The notes under the pieces: model-generated
Databases searched by the model: none
What the model saw: the letters and a program-made list of their open reading frames with translations, nothing else
Told to the model about the DNA's origin: nothing
In this document: positions 1 through 12,466 of the stretch, piece by piece
Layout of the letters: every line of letters starts with the position of its first letter
Position numbering within the stretch: the first letter of the stretch is position 1
Position numbers and translations under genes: made by a program
Assembly: GCA_030272585.1 (NCBI GenBank)
Contig: BSYQ01000005.1
Span: forward strand, 2,356,001-2,420,000
DNA from: Bryopsis sp. KO-2023
Taxonomy: Eukaryota; Chlorophyta; Ulvophyceae; Bryopsidales; Bryopsidaceae
Length of the DNA stretch: 64,000 bases
Direction: 5' to 3'

Positions 1-193
1 AAAAAAACTAAAAAAAGGACAAAAAAAAGCACCACCGTTTTTCAGTTCAAAGTAAAACTCCGAATCGAGTACAAAAAAAACAACCCAGAACAAAGAAAAG
101 ATCATGGTAAACCCATGAGGAAGGGTAAAAAGAAAAGAAAAAAAAACACAGGTCCACATCTCTTTGTTCATGCCGGTGCCAACAGCATCGCTC

Positions 194-2020
194 CTATTCG
201 ACCTCCTTTTCTATAAAAATGTTGAGAATCGTGTCGCTCCATCGTTTCACTTTCGACTCGAACGTCGATGGGGAAATGACAGGCCCCGAGCCAAACCCAC
301 GTTCTCTGATGGTGTACCCAGCCTCGCTCCACGTTTTCAAATAATGAACCGGATCTGACTGGGCATCCCCCATCATCCGGGGCGAAAACTCGCTCATGAT
401 TTTGGAAATATTGGAGTGCAGCAAGGTTTTGTTGGCACCGCCCAGCACATGATCCTCGTAACCCTCGACATCTATTTTGGCGAAAACGATGGGCTCCTCT
501 CCAGAGATCACATCGTCCAGGCGATTGATGTGCACCACCTCACGGGTTTCGTAATTGCTCTTCGACCAGGCATCGTCGCAGACGATGATGCCATCACCTG
601 AATTCAGTTTAAATTCAAAAACTTTTCAGTCTTTTGGTTTTTTTTGGAGCCGAAAGTTGTTCGTCCAGCAAACGATTCGAGGTGTGTCGAGGTTTGGTTC
701 GATTAATTAAAAAAAAGTCGAAAAAAAAATTAAGAAAATCTAGAGGAGGTCTGGCAACACAGGCCAGCACGTATCTTCTTCTTTATTTTTTAAATCGACT
801 TGTTGATGATGGTGTGTGTTGTATTTTCAAAAATGAAACAGACCAAATTCGAAAATAAGGATCATGCCATTTCTTTTGCATCCCGAACAAAAAAAAATGA
901 GGTTTCCATCCAGAGTGATTCATGTCACTCGAATATACTTATATTCATATTAATACATATTTAAATACTTTTTTTTTCTTCTCGATGCAAGAGATCAACC
1001 CCAGAAGCTCCCCTACATGACTGAAATCCATGCCATTTTCCTGTAGAAAATCGAAATCCCCCCCCCCCAAAGTGGATCGATCCACTCACCTGTGTTCCCC
1101 ACGTCCGACACGATTTTGCATTCCCTCTTCTCTTCGGACAACCCGGTTTTGTGAACGGTGACGGAATTCTCCAATTTATTCTGGCACACGGACGACCTCA
1201 GCGCGTCGAAATTCTTCGTCATGGGCTCGATCGACACCACCTTGAATCCTTCCGCCGCCATCAGCAACGAGTACCAACCAATGTTTGCACCGATGTCCAA
1301 AAACGTCAGATCCGATTTCTTCAAGCTGGGATTCGCCACCGCTCGTTGGCGGTACTCGTCGTTCATCAGTTTCACGAACATCCTGGACGTGTCCAACTCC
1401 CACCACTTATCTCTGAGGATGGATCCGCTCACGATATCCCCGCGTTTATACACGTTTATGGAGAAGGTCGTGCCATCCACGTCGACGTTCACCGGAAACA
1501 GCCGAGGATCCTTCGCTGCCCCCTTTTCCGCGACGCACCCGCAATACCGCGGCATATCCACCTCGATCGTTCCATTCAAGACCCCGTCGCAATCTACCTC
1601 TGTGGTCGTTCCAGCGTTGCGGTCGCCTTCCTGAGATTTCGCGTGCGGTGATTCGCTGGACGTTGACGACCCGGACGCTTTTGGATCAGATGATGAGTCA
1701 TGCGAATGTGTGCCCTTGCTTTCACTATTTTCCACCACCTTCCCCCCCAACGCTCCGTTATCAGTTAGGTCCGCACCCGCACTTGCTTCCCTGGAGCCGT
1801 CCCGCTGGGGATCCCGTATCCAGCCTTCCTTCGACTCTTGCTGATGCGTCTCGATCAGGGAAGAGATGGCTCCGGTGTCGGAAGGCAGTTCAGTTTTGAG
1901 GATCACCCTCTCTCCCTGGTCGGAGTCTGGCGGGGAGAGGAAAAAAGCTCCGAGAATTAAGAAAAACACTGCACTCACGAACAACAGGAATGGCGAGCGG
2001 CCTCGACGGGCCCTGGGCAT
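194..2020 (-). CDS. FkbM-family SAM methyltransferase, type II membrane protein, two exons
   Basis: Two minus-strand exons, 2020-1090 and 597-194, meet at clean splice sites (donor CAG|GTGAGT, acceptor TTCAG|G). Together they make 1,335 nt, a whole number of codons, for about 444 residues. Residues 9-28 form one hydrophobic segment just after a basic N-terminus, so I expect a signal anchor and a lumenal catalytic part. Residues 30-150 are a Ser/Gly/Glu-rich stem. The Rossmann motif I reads FLDIGANIGWYS (about 240-251), followed by VVSIEP (261-266). The second exon carries the FkbM hallmark KIDVEGYE (about 352). Members of this family usually O-methylate sugars or other small hydroxyl substrates; the substrate here is unknown. 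The first ATG of the open frame was chosen because it precedes the membrane segment directly. The exon-intron join falls inside the methyltransferase fold, which supports the model. Confidence 0.85.
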
Positions 2021-2248
2021 TCTCTCTCTCCCCCGCGCTTGCCTTCACAAAGTGCTGCCCTGCTGAGCTTCCTCAAAAAACTAATGGGTATCCAATGTCA
2101 CTTTTTGGTTTCGATCGGACGCGGAGTGGTGTATGTAGTAAGCAGATACGGAGGCTTTTAAAAAGGTCGAGTTTGAAAGGTTTCGGAAGACGCGACCCCC
2201 TATGTGTATGTATTGGGGATTTTTCCATTCGAGAAAACGGCATAATAA

Positions 2249-2454
2249 GAGCATCCCCACCGCGGAACTCATCCTCATCTCAACTCGTCCACGTGCGTGT
2301 CTCAGTTCAAGGGGTCCAAGTGAGGCGATGCTCAGTTCGTACAGCCAAAGTGAGGACGAAAATCACGTAATTCCGCGGCGATACGAATGACTGTGGCGAG
2401 CGATCGCACGTGCGCGAGCTGCAACTGAGACTGCGAACACTGGTGGAGATGCTC
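2249..2454. mobile_element. PIF/Harbinger-type MITE, copy 1
   Basis: This 206-bp element starts GAGCATCCCCACCGCGGAAC and ends with the inverted CTGGTGGAGATGCTC. It is flanked by TAA at 2246-2248 and 2455-2457. A TAA/TTA target duplication and a GAGCATCCCCACC-like end are typical of PIF/Harbinger MITEs. The arms are more diverged than in the neighbouring copy, so this is probably the older insertion or a different subtype. Confidence 0.75.
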
Positions 2455-2457
2455 TAA

Positions 2458-2711
2458 GAGCATCCCCACCGCGGAACTCATCCTCATCTCAACTCGCCCA
2501 CGTGCGAGCGAATCGCGACTATCGTTACGAATTCGTAGCGAAGTTACGTGATTTTCGAGCTGAGAAAGTGAGGCCGACCTCATTTCGGTAACTCGAAATT
2601 AGGCCGGCCTCATTTCCTCAGCTCGAAATCACGTAAATTCGTAACGATAGTCGCGATTCGCTCGCACGTGCGCGAGTTGAGATGAGGATGAGTTCCGCGG
2701 TGGGGATGCTC
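2458..2711. mobile_element. PIF/Harbinger-type foldback MITE, copy 2
   Basis: This 254-bp element is almost entirely a palindrome: each arm is about 120 bp and the arms match at nearly every base, from GAGCATCCCCACCGCGG to the centre near 2585. TAA flanks both ends (2455-2457 and 2712-2714), and the left TAA is shared with the preceding MITE. It has no coding capacity. Confidence 0.85.
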
Positions 2712-2714
2712 TAA

Positions 2715-3612
2715 GTGTGCGAAGGTTTTCTGCACTGGCTCACCGGCCGATTCAGCGAGTCGGTCTGGACCACACTTGAGCGTCAGTTGCTTCTGTGGTG
2801 AAAATAATGAGGTGGAAATAAGGTACAACTAAGGTGTAGTGGTGCGTAGTCTTGGTGATCCTGAACGAATCGAATTTCGTGGCGGTGCTGGGTCTGCAAG
2901 AAATTTCAACGGAGGAGTGTTTGACACGCTGATTGTTTTAATTCATGATGGTCCGAGCGACCAGAAAGGGTTACCCCCAAACCAAGAAGTTCGTGCCAGA
3001 CCCCACACACATTTGTTCTCAGAGGCAGCATTTGCAATCCAGGATATATTTATCCTGGGTATAATAATGATGAGGGATATCAACTGGCAGAAATTGCCCA
3101 AAGCCATTAAAACATGGTTAATGCAGTTTGGAGGAAGAAGATGTTTTTTTTTGGGCAATTTGGTCAAATTTTGGCCAATTCAAGCTCCGCAAAGTTCTTT
3201 GGCAAACGTTTCTCCGACCATCTTTGTTGTATGATTGGATTTCGGCCTGGATCAAGAGGGATGACTGTTTGCTAGGATACACCTTTTCCCTCCAGTCAAT
3301 GATTGACAATCATACTGAGGTTGACTAATCACCACCACCTGCTCCAACCAATTGCGATTGTTGTTCACACATTCTTGGGAATCCACCAATGCATGTCGTC
3401 CATGCAAGGAAGGGCAACAAAAAAAGACGGAAAACCTAACAAAGGCACTAATTCCACCCCCCTCGCCCCTTTCCCCCCCAAAAAAAGGAAGTCGAATGAA
3501 ATAAAATGAAAAAAAGTAAATAATAAGTAACCATCAAAAGGATCGATGTAAAGCAAGAAAACAAGAAAGAGTAATAATTCGGACCAAAACTTGAATATTT
3601 GATGATGCTTAA
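2715..3612. other. Intergenic, no gene seen
   Basis: Downstream flank of both the methyltransferase and the kinase gene (their 3' and 5' sides respectively are separated by the MITE pair). Only short open frames without family features; nothing else recognised. Confidence 0.5.
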
Positions 3613-6600
3613 CTAAGAATAATAGGGGTCCCCCTCTGGTAGCAGAGTGCTTGGATTCCATTTGGATTGACAAGAAAAAGCATCCTTCTCCATGTCCTCC
3701 ACATCTTCCACTATATCCATTTTGCAACAGGGGTGTTCCCACCCATAATTGATCGACGGAGGATTCCTGGGCTCCCCGTTTTCGATTGTCCACTCCATTC
3801 CATTCCGAAGCATGCCTTTCGCTCTATCCAGCAATACGCTGGCTGCGACAGTCTTAGTCAAGCCATATTCACTCATGGCCTCTTGGACCGACATCTCCTC
3901 GAGTTTCTGCAAGCATTTTTTGATCGGTGGCGGAAAGTCCGTCCCCATCCTCTGGCCTTCGACATGACAGCGATAATCCAAAAGGAGTGTTGGGCTGGGG
4001 GTTTTCCGGGGAGCGTCCGACTGCTTCATGATGTAGTAATGGCCCAGATGACTGACCTGGAATTTCTGGGTGGTGGGGATGAAAATGGAATCGATTCCGC
4101 AAGGTCTCCAGTTTTGACCGAGGGATGAGTCATGGTCGATGATCGACATTTTCCCGGTGTCGGAGAAAAAAACATTTTCATCGTGTCGGTCGCACTGAGA
4201 AATCAAGACATCCAACGCTGCGACCATCGCTACCTGGATGCATGCATGCAATCTGTGCACAATTATGCATGATAATTTGGTCGATTGATTCTGTCGGTGG
4301 AGCATGATTCCATTACCGCAATAGAAATGGGGGGGGTGGAATAATTTTTCGCTCAAGAAAAAAAAAAGCAGGAGAAGAAAAAACATTCAATTAAAAAAAA
4401 AAATCCCTCTATTGTCGCAGGGAAATCTACAATTATTTATTTGTTCGTGGCCTTCATTAGTTGTTTTCTCAAAATGTTCATGCGGGTGCTTATTTCCCTG
4501 ACCTTTTTTCGTGGGGAGACCTTTTTCAGCGCCGTACAGTGTGCATGTATAAATATCTATTAGAATTGGATATTGATATCATTTAATAACCAAATTAAAA
4601 TAATACTAATATTTTTATCCTGGAAGAAATTTGAAGTATGTAAACCAGCGCGGTCGGTGGTGGTGAGGGGGGGGGGGACTGTTTTGCCCACCTCTGTGCT
4701 GTTGATGTGGTTTGAAAGCAAATCATGGACTTCCTCGATGTCCAACTCGGACAGAATATAATTCAGCGAAATCCCCTCCACGACGTCTATCCACAGCCCC
4801 GTCGCCTCCACGTGGAGCCCCAAACCATCGATCACCCCTTTCACAGGGGCAACCCACGATTTCGGAATCATATGACTCATCCCACAATCGCCCGCAATCC
4901 TTTGCACAGCATTCGTTATCTAGTCCAACACAGCAGGGATGCACTGCCATCAGTATGCGAGTTGGAAAGAAAATTACGCCATTGAATCAAACTGATCGGC
5001 AAAAAAAGATAAACGAAGTGCAGTCTGACTCATCACCTGCTGTGATTTGAGTATATGTTTCTTGGGAGGGCAATCGTCGACGATGCCTGATTTCTCATTT
5101 GGAATGGGTAGGCAATAGAGTTTCACCAGGGCTTGACCTCCTGGGACGTTTTCGCCAGAAGCGACCAGGATTCTGGCAGCTGAGTTGCCCCCTCTCAGAA
5201 TAAATGTTCTGCCGAATGCTCTGCGGTGCAACGTCATCATTTCTAGCCGATGGTAGCATCCCCTACACTCCGTGCAGTTGGGTAAATGGGACCTACGGTT
5301 GGAAAACGCAGAAAAGCATGAGTTGGATGATGTCTATTAATCCATCCCCTTTGTGGATGCACTTCAGCAAATTTGGGCTTCAGAATCGATGAAATAATGA
5401 TGAGCGCCATGGCCCCTATCCTTATGTCTGACAAACAACGTCTAGGTTTTTTGTTTTGATCCGACTCATTTTCGACTTCTGTCGAAAATACTATATGCAA
5501 AAAAATGAATCGCAGAGAAGAAAGAATCCCTTTCCAGGCACTCCTGTTTCCTGAAGTTATATTCACAACGACGAGCCATTCTTTTTTCTGGAGAGAATAA
5601 TGGTTGCCATAACGTGGCATTTCCTGGAAGACGTTGTTTTTCCCACCTGTCTGTATGTCTCACGATGCTGTCTTCTATCTTTTCCCTTTTGTTGTTGATT
5701 TTTTCTGCATCTCTCCGCCTGTACTTGGATGGCTTCCAGTCAGAGCTCTTGATGTTCCGGCTGATTTTCTTCTCCGGGAATTTCTCAATGTGGCACTTTG
5801 TGCAGAAATTACAGTCATCGATATGTGGTGGGAGTCCGTCAGAGAGACCCTGAGAATAAAAAAAGATATATATATATATATATATATATTTGTGATAAAA
5901 TACTGTGACGGACAGGTCTGTTTGCCAGGGGTTGTAGGAGCGACTTGATGGCAAAATATCACTAAACAGGAAACTCACCTCCAGTTTTTTGACGTTTTCA
6001 GATCTTGGGTGATTTTTTTCACTCCGATTCATTAGATTTTGCTCTGTGGATCCAGTCTTAGGCTGAAAAACAAAATCAACGAGAAAACGTCAGAGGGAGG
6101 ATGCAAACTTGTGGAGAACCCTCTACTCTTTGTTACACAAAGAAATCCAGAATGAGAAAATCTTGTGGCGTATGCTCACCGGCTCTTCTTCCTGTTGCCT
6201 TCTTCCAGGGGACCCTCCTAAGCAAAAACCTTCCAGAAAAACAACATATCACAGCCATTAGACGTTGGCGTCGCTGGACCAGGTGGATATATCCATTGGC
6301 AAAGCCACCTTCCTTGAGCTGGTGAAGTCAGTCTTTTCTAGAGATAGGGTGTGTACAATTTGGCCTCCATGCAAAATAGTCCTGCAGTTTTTGCAGCAAC
6401 AATCCCAGTGAGCTATGCATCTATGGAAAAGCTCGGAGGCAGGCCATTGCAAAATCTAGGGAGATTTGTCAGTGGAACAATGATACAGGAGATCGGAATT
6501 TTTCTTCCAGTCCTCCACAATATTGGGTATTGTGGTGTGGTCTTTACCAGGGGTTTTCCTGTAGCACACCTCGAGATGAGTGTTGAGTCGAGTGGCAGCC

Positions 6601-6976
6601 AGAGTGGTTTATGGAAACCTGTGGAGTTCACACGACAGTTCAAACACCACTTAGACAATGTCCAGACTCCATCTTTTCACTAATAAAGCGTAGGTAGAGA
6701 ATCGCTCGTCCCGACTTCTACCTCTTTTCCCGTTGTTCAACTACAGGCATGCAATACGCAAGGAAATGCTGCGAGACGTAACGCCTTTTCCGAGTTCGAA
6801 ACTGAGTGCGTTCGACGGTCGGTCGTTGTGGAGTTGCAAAACGGACACACAATGCCACTGTGCGACGCAACGCTGCTTTTTTGTTCGTAACTGACCCAGA
6901 AATGCACCAGCGCCATCACACCGACGCACAGCCCCAGTCCCGCCAACAACGGTCGTCTTCCCCGCGGTCGAAACAT
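3613..6976 (-). CDS. Secretory-pathway kinase, FAM20-like or PI3/4-kinase-like, multi-exon
   Basis: The N-terminal exon (6976-6758) encodes a basic start and one membrane segment (LLAGLGLCVGVMALVHFWV), so I expect a Golgi type II protein. Further exons with good splice sites are 6056-5979, 5849-5647 (Cys cluster DDCNFCTKC), 5242-5037 (GGNSAARILVASGE followed by ALVKLY, a likely nucleotide loop and lysine), 4919-4692 and the last, 4233-3613. The last exon has QCDRHDENVFF and, 11 residues on, IIDHDSSLG. These match the DRHxxN/E catalytic loop and metal-binding Asp of FAM20 and PI3/4-kinase folds. The FAM20 pattern DRHxxExF...D(N)xxxFG fits best, but assignment to that family is inference. The joins around 5.25-5.65 kb and 6.06-6.75 kb are unresolved; a 38-nt exon at 6217-6180 is possible. 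The gene is divergent from eIF3d. Confidence 0.6.
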
Positions 6977-7614
6977 CTGCTTTCCCCTCCACCAGACGGT
7001 CAGCGTATTCTATCGCAAGTCCATTCCCAGACTACTGGGACGTGGAAAAACTGGAGTATGTGCGTTTCCATCAACAGGACTTCACCCAGTTCAGCGAAAA
7101 GTGGCTGGCACTGGATCGATGTAGTCATCCTCTTGTTTTTTCGTTGTTGCGAAGAGCGGCATGAAACGCACGTGAATGTATCAACCGCGAGCACGCGCCG
7201 TCGGCTGATTTCGAATGGAAGCGTTGGGGGTGGCTCACGTCTCTTCTCCGACAAAATCCTCCACCAAAAAACCATGGAACGAGCAACGCAGCCAAATTTC
7301 CCGCCCCACTCTTTCCTCTCGCGTGTATGTGGAGGGAGTTTGTGCAAAAAGATTCGATTTTTTTTCCCTTTTTTCCTTGCACAGTCACCCGTGCCACGTG
7401 ATGTCATCCGCTCACGTGACCCTCGGATTTTTGCGATCAAAAAAACCCACACTCGTCGTTCGCAAAAAAAGCTCGCGGAGTGTGAAGCACTTTTTCTTGT
7501 CCCCTCCGTGCTTACGTAGACATTGGAGCCAAACCGCATCGGCGGCGAAACCGTCCCGTGCGTTCGTTTTCTTGATATTTCGTCGTCGTGATATCGTAGC
7601 TTTCAGCCGCAGCG
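6977..7614. promoter_or_regulatory. Divergent promoter between the kinase and eIF3d genes
   Basis: These 638 bp separate the start codons of two divergent genes, so they should hold both promoters and 5' UTRs. Two copies of the palindrome CACGTG lie at 7395-7400 and 7413-7418, 18 bp (under two helical turns) apart; the second is embedded in TCACGTGA. CACGTG is the core site of bHLH and bZIP factors in many eukaryotes. Their use here is not shown. Confidence 0.45.
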
Positions 7615-8733
7615 ATGTCTGCGTTCAAGGTTCCGGTGGTGGAAGACAATTCGGACGGCTGGGGGCCCATCAACCCCCCCGACCATCTGAAGGACATTCC
7701 GTATGCTCCGTACGGAAAGGGAGACAAGCTCGGGAAAGCGTCGGATTGGACTCAACAAAACTACCAGAGGAATTTCGGTGAGTGGGGATATTTGGGGTTC
7801 GGCTTCGATCGGTCCGTGCAGAACGGAAGGACACCGCAATACATATACAAAAAAAGGATTTATTATATTTTATCGAGAATGGGTTGTGCTTGAAGGTCGC
7901 TGTGGGGTTATGGGAAAAAAAAAATAGAAACATTGGGAAAGACCTTGCAATAGATTATTTCTTTGGATGAACATTTTCCCCCCAACTTGGGTTCTACTAG
8001 AATTTGTTAGGGCGTTTTTTACCATTTTTTTCTCATTCGATCAAGGTTGCAGAGCAAAATTTTTGCCAGTAGACGTGGTAACAAAAAAATTAAAGAAGAA
8101 GGCAAAAACTCTTTTTTTTCCTCTGGAAAAGTAAAAGGATGTTAAAACAAGGATGAAAATTTGAAGGGGAAATGTATCAACCCTGATTCGATCTAAGCGT
8201 GAGGGGCTTTGCTTTTTGTCTTGTTTCATGAAGGGAGGGGAAAGCGGGTGTGCTGGGGTTTTTTTAGTTAAGTAAGCTTTGTTTTACCTGGGTATTTTCA
8301 ATTAAAAAAAATTCTACATTTGATAGGAGAGTCTTGTATTTGCACAATAAATGATAAGAATAAACTTTACAACTGAGGGTTTTCTTTTTTTATGGTGCCT
8401 CAGGTCAAAGACAGCAAGGTCAAGCTGGAGGAGTTTTCAACTTTGTCCTCGATGAAGAGGTGAAAGCTTGCCTCGAAATTTGATTTTTATTATTTTTTTC
8501 TTTTGAAAAATCAAATTGATGCAGATGTGACTCCCCAATATCTGAACGTTAATTTACTTCACCATTATTCGAAAATTATTTGTTGTCTAAGAAGATATTA
8601 ATGGTTTTCCTGATTTGCTGTTTGGGTATCAGGAGGGTGGAAGTTTCAAGCTTGTCGACAACAGGCCGGTGCGACCTGGTAGACCTGGCCAGAGACGATT
8701 TGCCCGGTGAGAAAAAAGGAACTGGGAAACCCC

Positions 8734-8765
<32 letters not shown>

Positions 8766-11700
8766 GACGAAAAACAAAACAAAAAAAACCTTCGAAAAGG
8801 TTTGTATTTTATTCGATTTTTCATTTGCTTCGTTAAAAATTTGGCGACACGTGGCGTCGCTTGTATTGTTCCGATTAGAGAAATCAAGACCAGAGAAAAA
8901 CTATTGCTGTGCTGTCAAAAAGTAGGGGGAGAGATGACAGGGACAATCAACATGGAAGAGAGCCGGAGAAATTCCGAGGTAACGATTATGTAATATAATG
9001 CATAAACACTGAGAACTCCAGTTGATGTAGCTGCGATATAGTGAAATTCCTTGCCAAATGCAGAAAATAATGAGTGGTACATATGGGAAAACACCCGCAT
9101 TATTAACAAAGGTGGTCAGTTTTTGTGCGAGTTTTTCCCATGTGGGGATATATATTCGTTAAGTGGATGGAGGTATTTGTTTAGTTTATTTGCTTTTTTT
9201 CTTCGAGTTGAGTTCTGTGTTTTTGACTTCAGGTAGAGGTGGGCAGCCAAGAGCTCGCAATCCTCGGAGACAATGGTGGTGGAGGGAGCCTCAGAAGGTA
9301 AAAAATGAAGAAACGATTTTTTTTCCCTACATATATATATTTCTTTTTATTTCACAGGGTTACTCGCCCATTTTGCTGCTACTCTTTTTTCTGGAAAGTA
9401 CTTTACACAAGGCCAAACGGCCGAGTATAAGCCCATTCACGGAAATGTGTTTTTTTAGCTAAATATGTATATATATATATATCAATGGAAACCTGCTGTG
9501 ACCTCGTTTCGTTGTGATTCCGTCAGACTGTGGTGTATTCGAGTTCCGTGGAAATTCAACCATCGTGGGATTTGGTCGAAGAAATTCCTTTTGCGAGTTT
9601 GACGAAATTGTTTCAAAAAGTGGAAGACCCCGAAGACCTCATTTCGTGTGGAGCTCTGGAGTATTTCGACCGAAGCTACGACAGAATAACTCCGAAAATG
9701 GCAAAACCTCTCACGAGGACCAAGAGAGTTTTCCGAAGCGTTACCACTTCTGATGATCCCGTCATGAGGTCTGTCGGGAAAAGAAATGAAAGGGAATTTT
9801 TTTTGGGGTGGGGGGGTGGGGGGAGGAACACCGAGTTGCATTCGGAATTTCACATTTTTCGTTTGTTTTTTCGACTGTATTGTATTGAGATTCTGAATGC
9901 AGCCATGGGAAAATATATGTGCTGAGAAAACAGTGCATGCATACCGTAAATTCCTTGTTCGTAAAATTCCTTTGGCAATCCTTTGTTTTAGTTTACTGTG
10001 GATTCATCATGGAGAGTTTCTGGTGGTCCCCCCTTTCACTGAGAACCGATTGTTTTTTTTGTATCGTTTTCCCACAGATACTTTTTGATTGGAACCAGTA
10101 ATTAAATTACTCGGGTTTTATGCGTATCACCACGAGATATATATAATTTTAAATACATTTATAAAATGTATACAATTGGTTTTATCGCAGGCGACTGGCC
10201 TCCGAGGACAAGGGGAAGATTTTCGTAACGGATCAAATTCTGACCACCATCATGTGTGCGACTCGGTCGGTTTATTCTTGGGACATCGTTGTGACGAGGA
10301 TTGCCGACAAAATCTTTCTCGACAAAAGAGACCAGAGCACCCTGTCCCTATTGACGGTCAACGAAACCGCCCCCGACCCCGTGCTGGAGGAAAAAGATAA
10401 CATCAACGGCGTTCAGCAGCTGTCGCTCGAAGCCACCATGGTCAATCAAAACTTCTCTCAGCAGGTATGGAAAAGAAAAAATATCACAAAATGAAAAAAA
10501 TAATTAAAAAAATCATCGCCCTACGAAACCAGCATTTTAATTCGCATGTGGGTGATATTCTGTTGTGAATAATTTGTATAGAGGTTGGCTTGAATGGAAC
10601 AAAACCTGTACATATATCGTTTATAAACTGAAAGGGCAAATTGCGATTTTTTCTGCTCAGAATGTGTTTTTCCCACCACGTCCAAAAAAGTTGGTTGTTT
10701 TCGTATCAACGCGAAGCACGGTGTCTGGAAATGAAAAACAGCATTTTGACTCCAAGTCAAGTCAAGCAGCATGGACTGCCTGATTGGTTGACTAATTGAT
10801 TTATATTTTTGGGACGGGGGTTCTGTGTAGGTCATCCGTCCTGGAGCTAAACACAAGTTCCAAGCACCCAATCCGTTTGTAGTCGATGAAGACCCATCAG
10901 AATTGGCAAGCTGTGCATACAGGTAATTTTTCAGAAATGCAACTCTTTGGAATGCCTCCCCATGGTTGAAAAAAAAAACAGGCTTGCACCACTTTGAATT
11001 CACAGAGACTCGCATAGCCAAAATTCGGATTTTTGGCATGTTCGGATCGACTTCCCATACCTTTTGTAGTTTTGCATTAAAACACACTGAAACGCACTCA
11101 TTCTTCGATATTCTTTTGGTTAATTCTGTGGCAATCCACCTGAAAACAGGGCTGTCATTTTTTGTTTTTCCGCCATCGTTCAACAAAAAACTCTACTTCC
11201 CGATTTTTTTTTCCTACCTAGTCTGACTCATGGATTTGAACCATGTGATCGCACAGGTATCGAAGGTGGAAACTGAGTGAAAACAATGATTTGGATATTA
11301 TCGTTCGCTGCGAATTAGACGCCGTGATGGAAGGTCGAGAAAAGCCGCAACTGGTCTCCATCAAGGCCCTCAATGAATTCAGCGGGGTGAAATCAGGTGA
11401 AAAGCGAAATCAAATCAGAAACAAATCGATCAAGTCGCCCCCCCCCCCTTGGATCCGCATGATGAATGCTGTTTTGTTTTCTTTTTCTTCCATTGGCATG
11501 TTATGCATGGTGTTTCTCTTTTTTTTTTCCCTGTCAATGTTCAATTCATGAATTCATGTCTTTCCAGCAATACTTGAAAAAAGTAGTCGTTTTGCAACAC
11601 CCCCGGGGGGGGGGGGGGGGGAGATTGAATCCTGCTAGTGACGGAGGTTGCAATTTGGTTCTGAAGGGAATATGAAATCACTTAATGTAAAATCTTTTTT

Positions 11701-12466
11701 TTTTGGGGGGGGGGGGGTGACCTGATATTTTTTTTGTTTCAGTCACTGCTGTTCCGAACACCAACGTGGATTGGCGCCAACGGTTGGAGAGTCAGCGAGG
11801 TGCTGTTTTCGCCACCGAACTTCGAAACAACAGCAACAAGCTGGCGAAATGGACGGCAGCCGCCCTCTTGGCTGGAGCCGACATGATCAAGTTGGGGTAG
11901 GTCAACCAAAAAAAAAAGTTGAATTTAGAATTGTTATATTTGGGAAAATGTGAGTTGCATGAGTTCCGCCCTCGATGCAGTGGGAACGAATGTGGAGTGA
12001 ATTAAAAAAATAATAATAATTTTTATTTTAATACTGGAAAATACTTTCGCCTGTGCAGAAAAACAGAAACGGAAATCATATGTGCAACTTGCTTGCAGAG
12101 GATCAAAATGGCATTTCGATTCTCAAGGAGGAGTTCTCGTTTTTTTGCCTCTCCATTTCCATGCATTTTTCAAAAAAGCTACATTTTTTCGACTCTTTCA
12201 GGTATGTTTCTCGGGTGCACCCCAAGGACAACCAGCGTCATGCCATTCTGGGGACCCAGCTGTGTCGACCTCTAGAGTTTGCCGATCAAATCAACCTCAA
12301 AGTGGGAATGTGCTGGGGCATTGTCCGAGCTATCGCTGAGCTGTGCATGAAAAAGGGCGACGGCAAATACCTTCTCATCAAGGACCCCAACAAGAACCAC
12401 CTCCGGCTGTACGAAATCCCGGACGACGCTTTCGAAGACCACTACGGAGAAAACACCGGGAATTGA
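7615..12466 (+). CDS. eIF3d: Eukaryotic translation initiation factor 3 subunit D, ten exons
   Basis: Ten exons give 1,521 nt, a whole number of codons, for 506 residues: 7615-7777, 8404-8459, 8633-8706, 9237-9297, 9527-9768, 10191-10464, 10831-10922, 11257-11396, 11743-11896 and 12202-12466. All introns are GT-AG. The N-terminus carries the family block [15 protein letters not shown], then [11 protein letters not shown], a short Arg/Gly/Trp-rich basic stretch in exon 4, and the conserved C-terminal half with [83 protein letters not shown] and [10 protein letters not shown]. The protein is an eIF3 subunit that binds the mRNA cap on some transcripts and acts in the cytosol. Human eIF3d is about 548 residues; the basic linker is shorter here. 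Introns contain long T tracts and C or G homopolymers. The start is the first ATG and matches the family N-terminus. Confidence 0.97.

Noticed and set aside
5243-5620. Single long exon of the kinase gene
   Set aside because: The frame runs across likely splice sites and does not fit the phases of its neighbours; exon structure there was left unresolved.
5866-5890. (TA)n tract as a meaningful element (also about 9468-9482)
   Set aside because: Simple microsatellites within introns.
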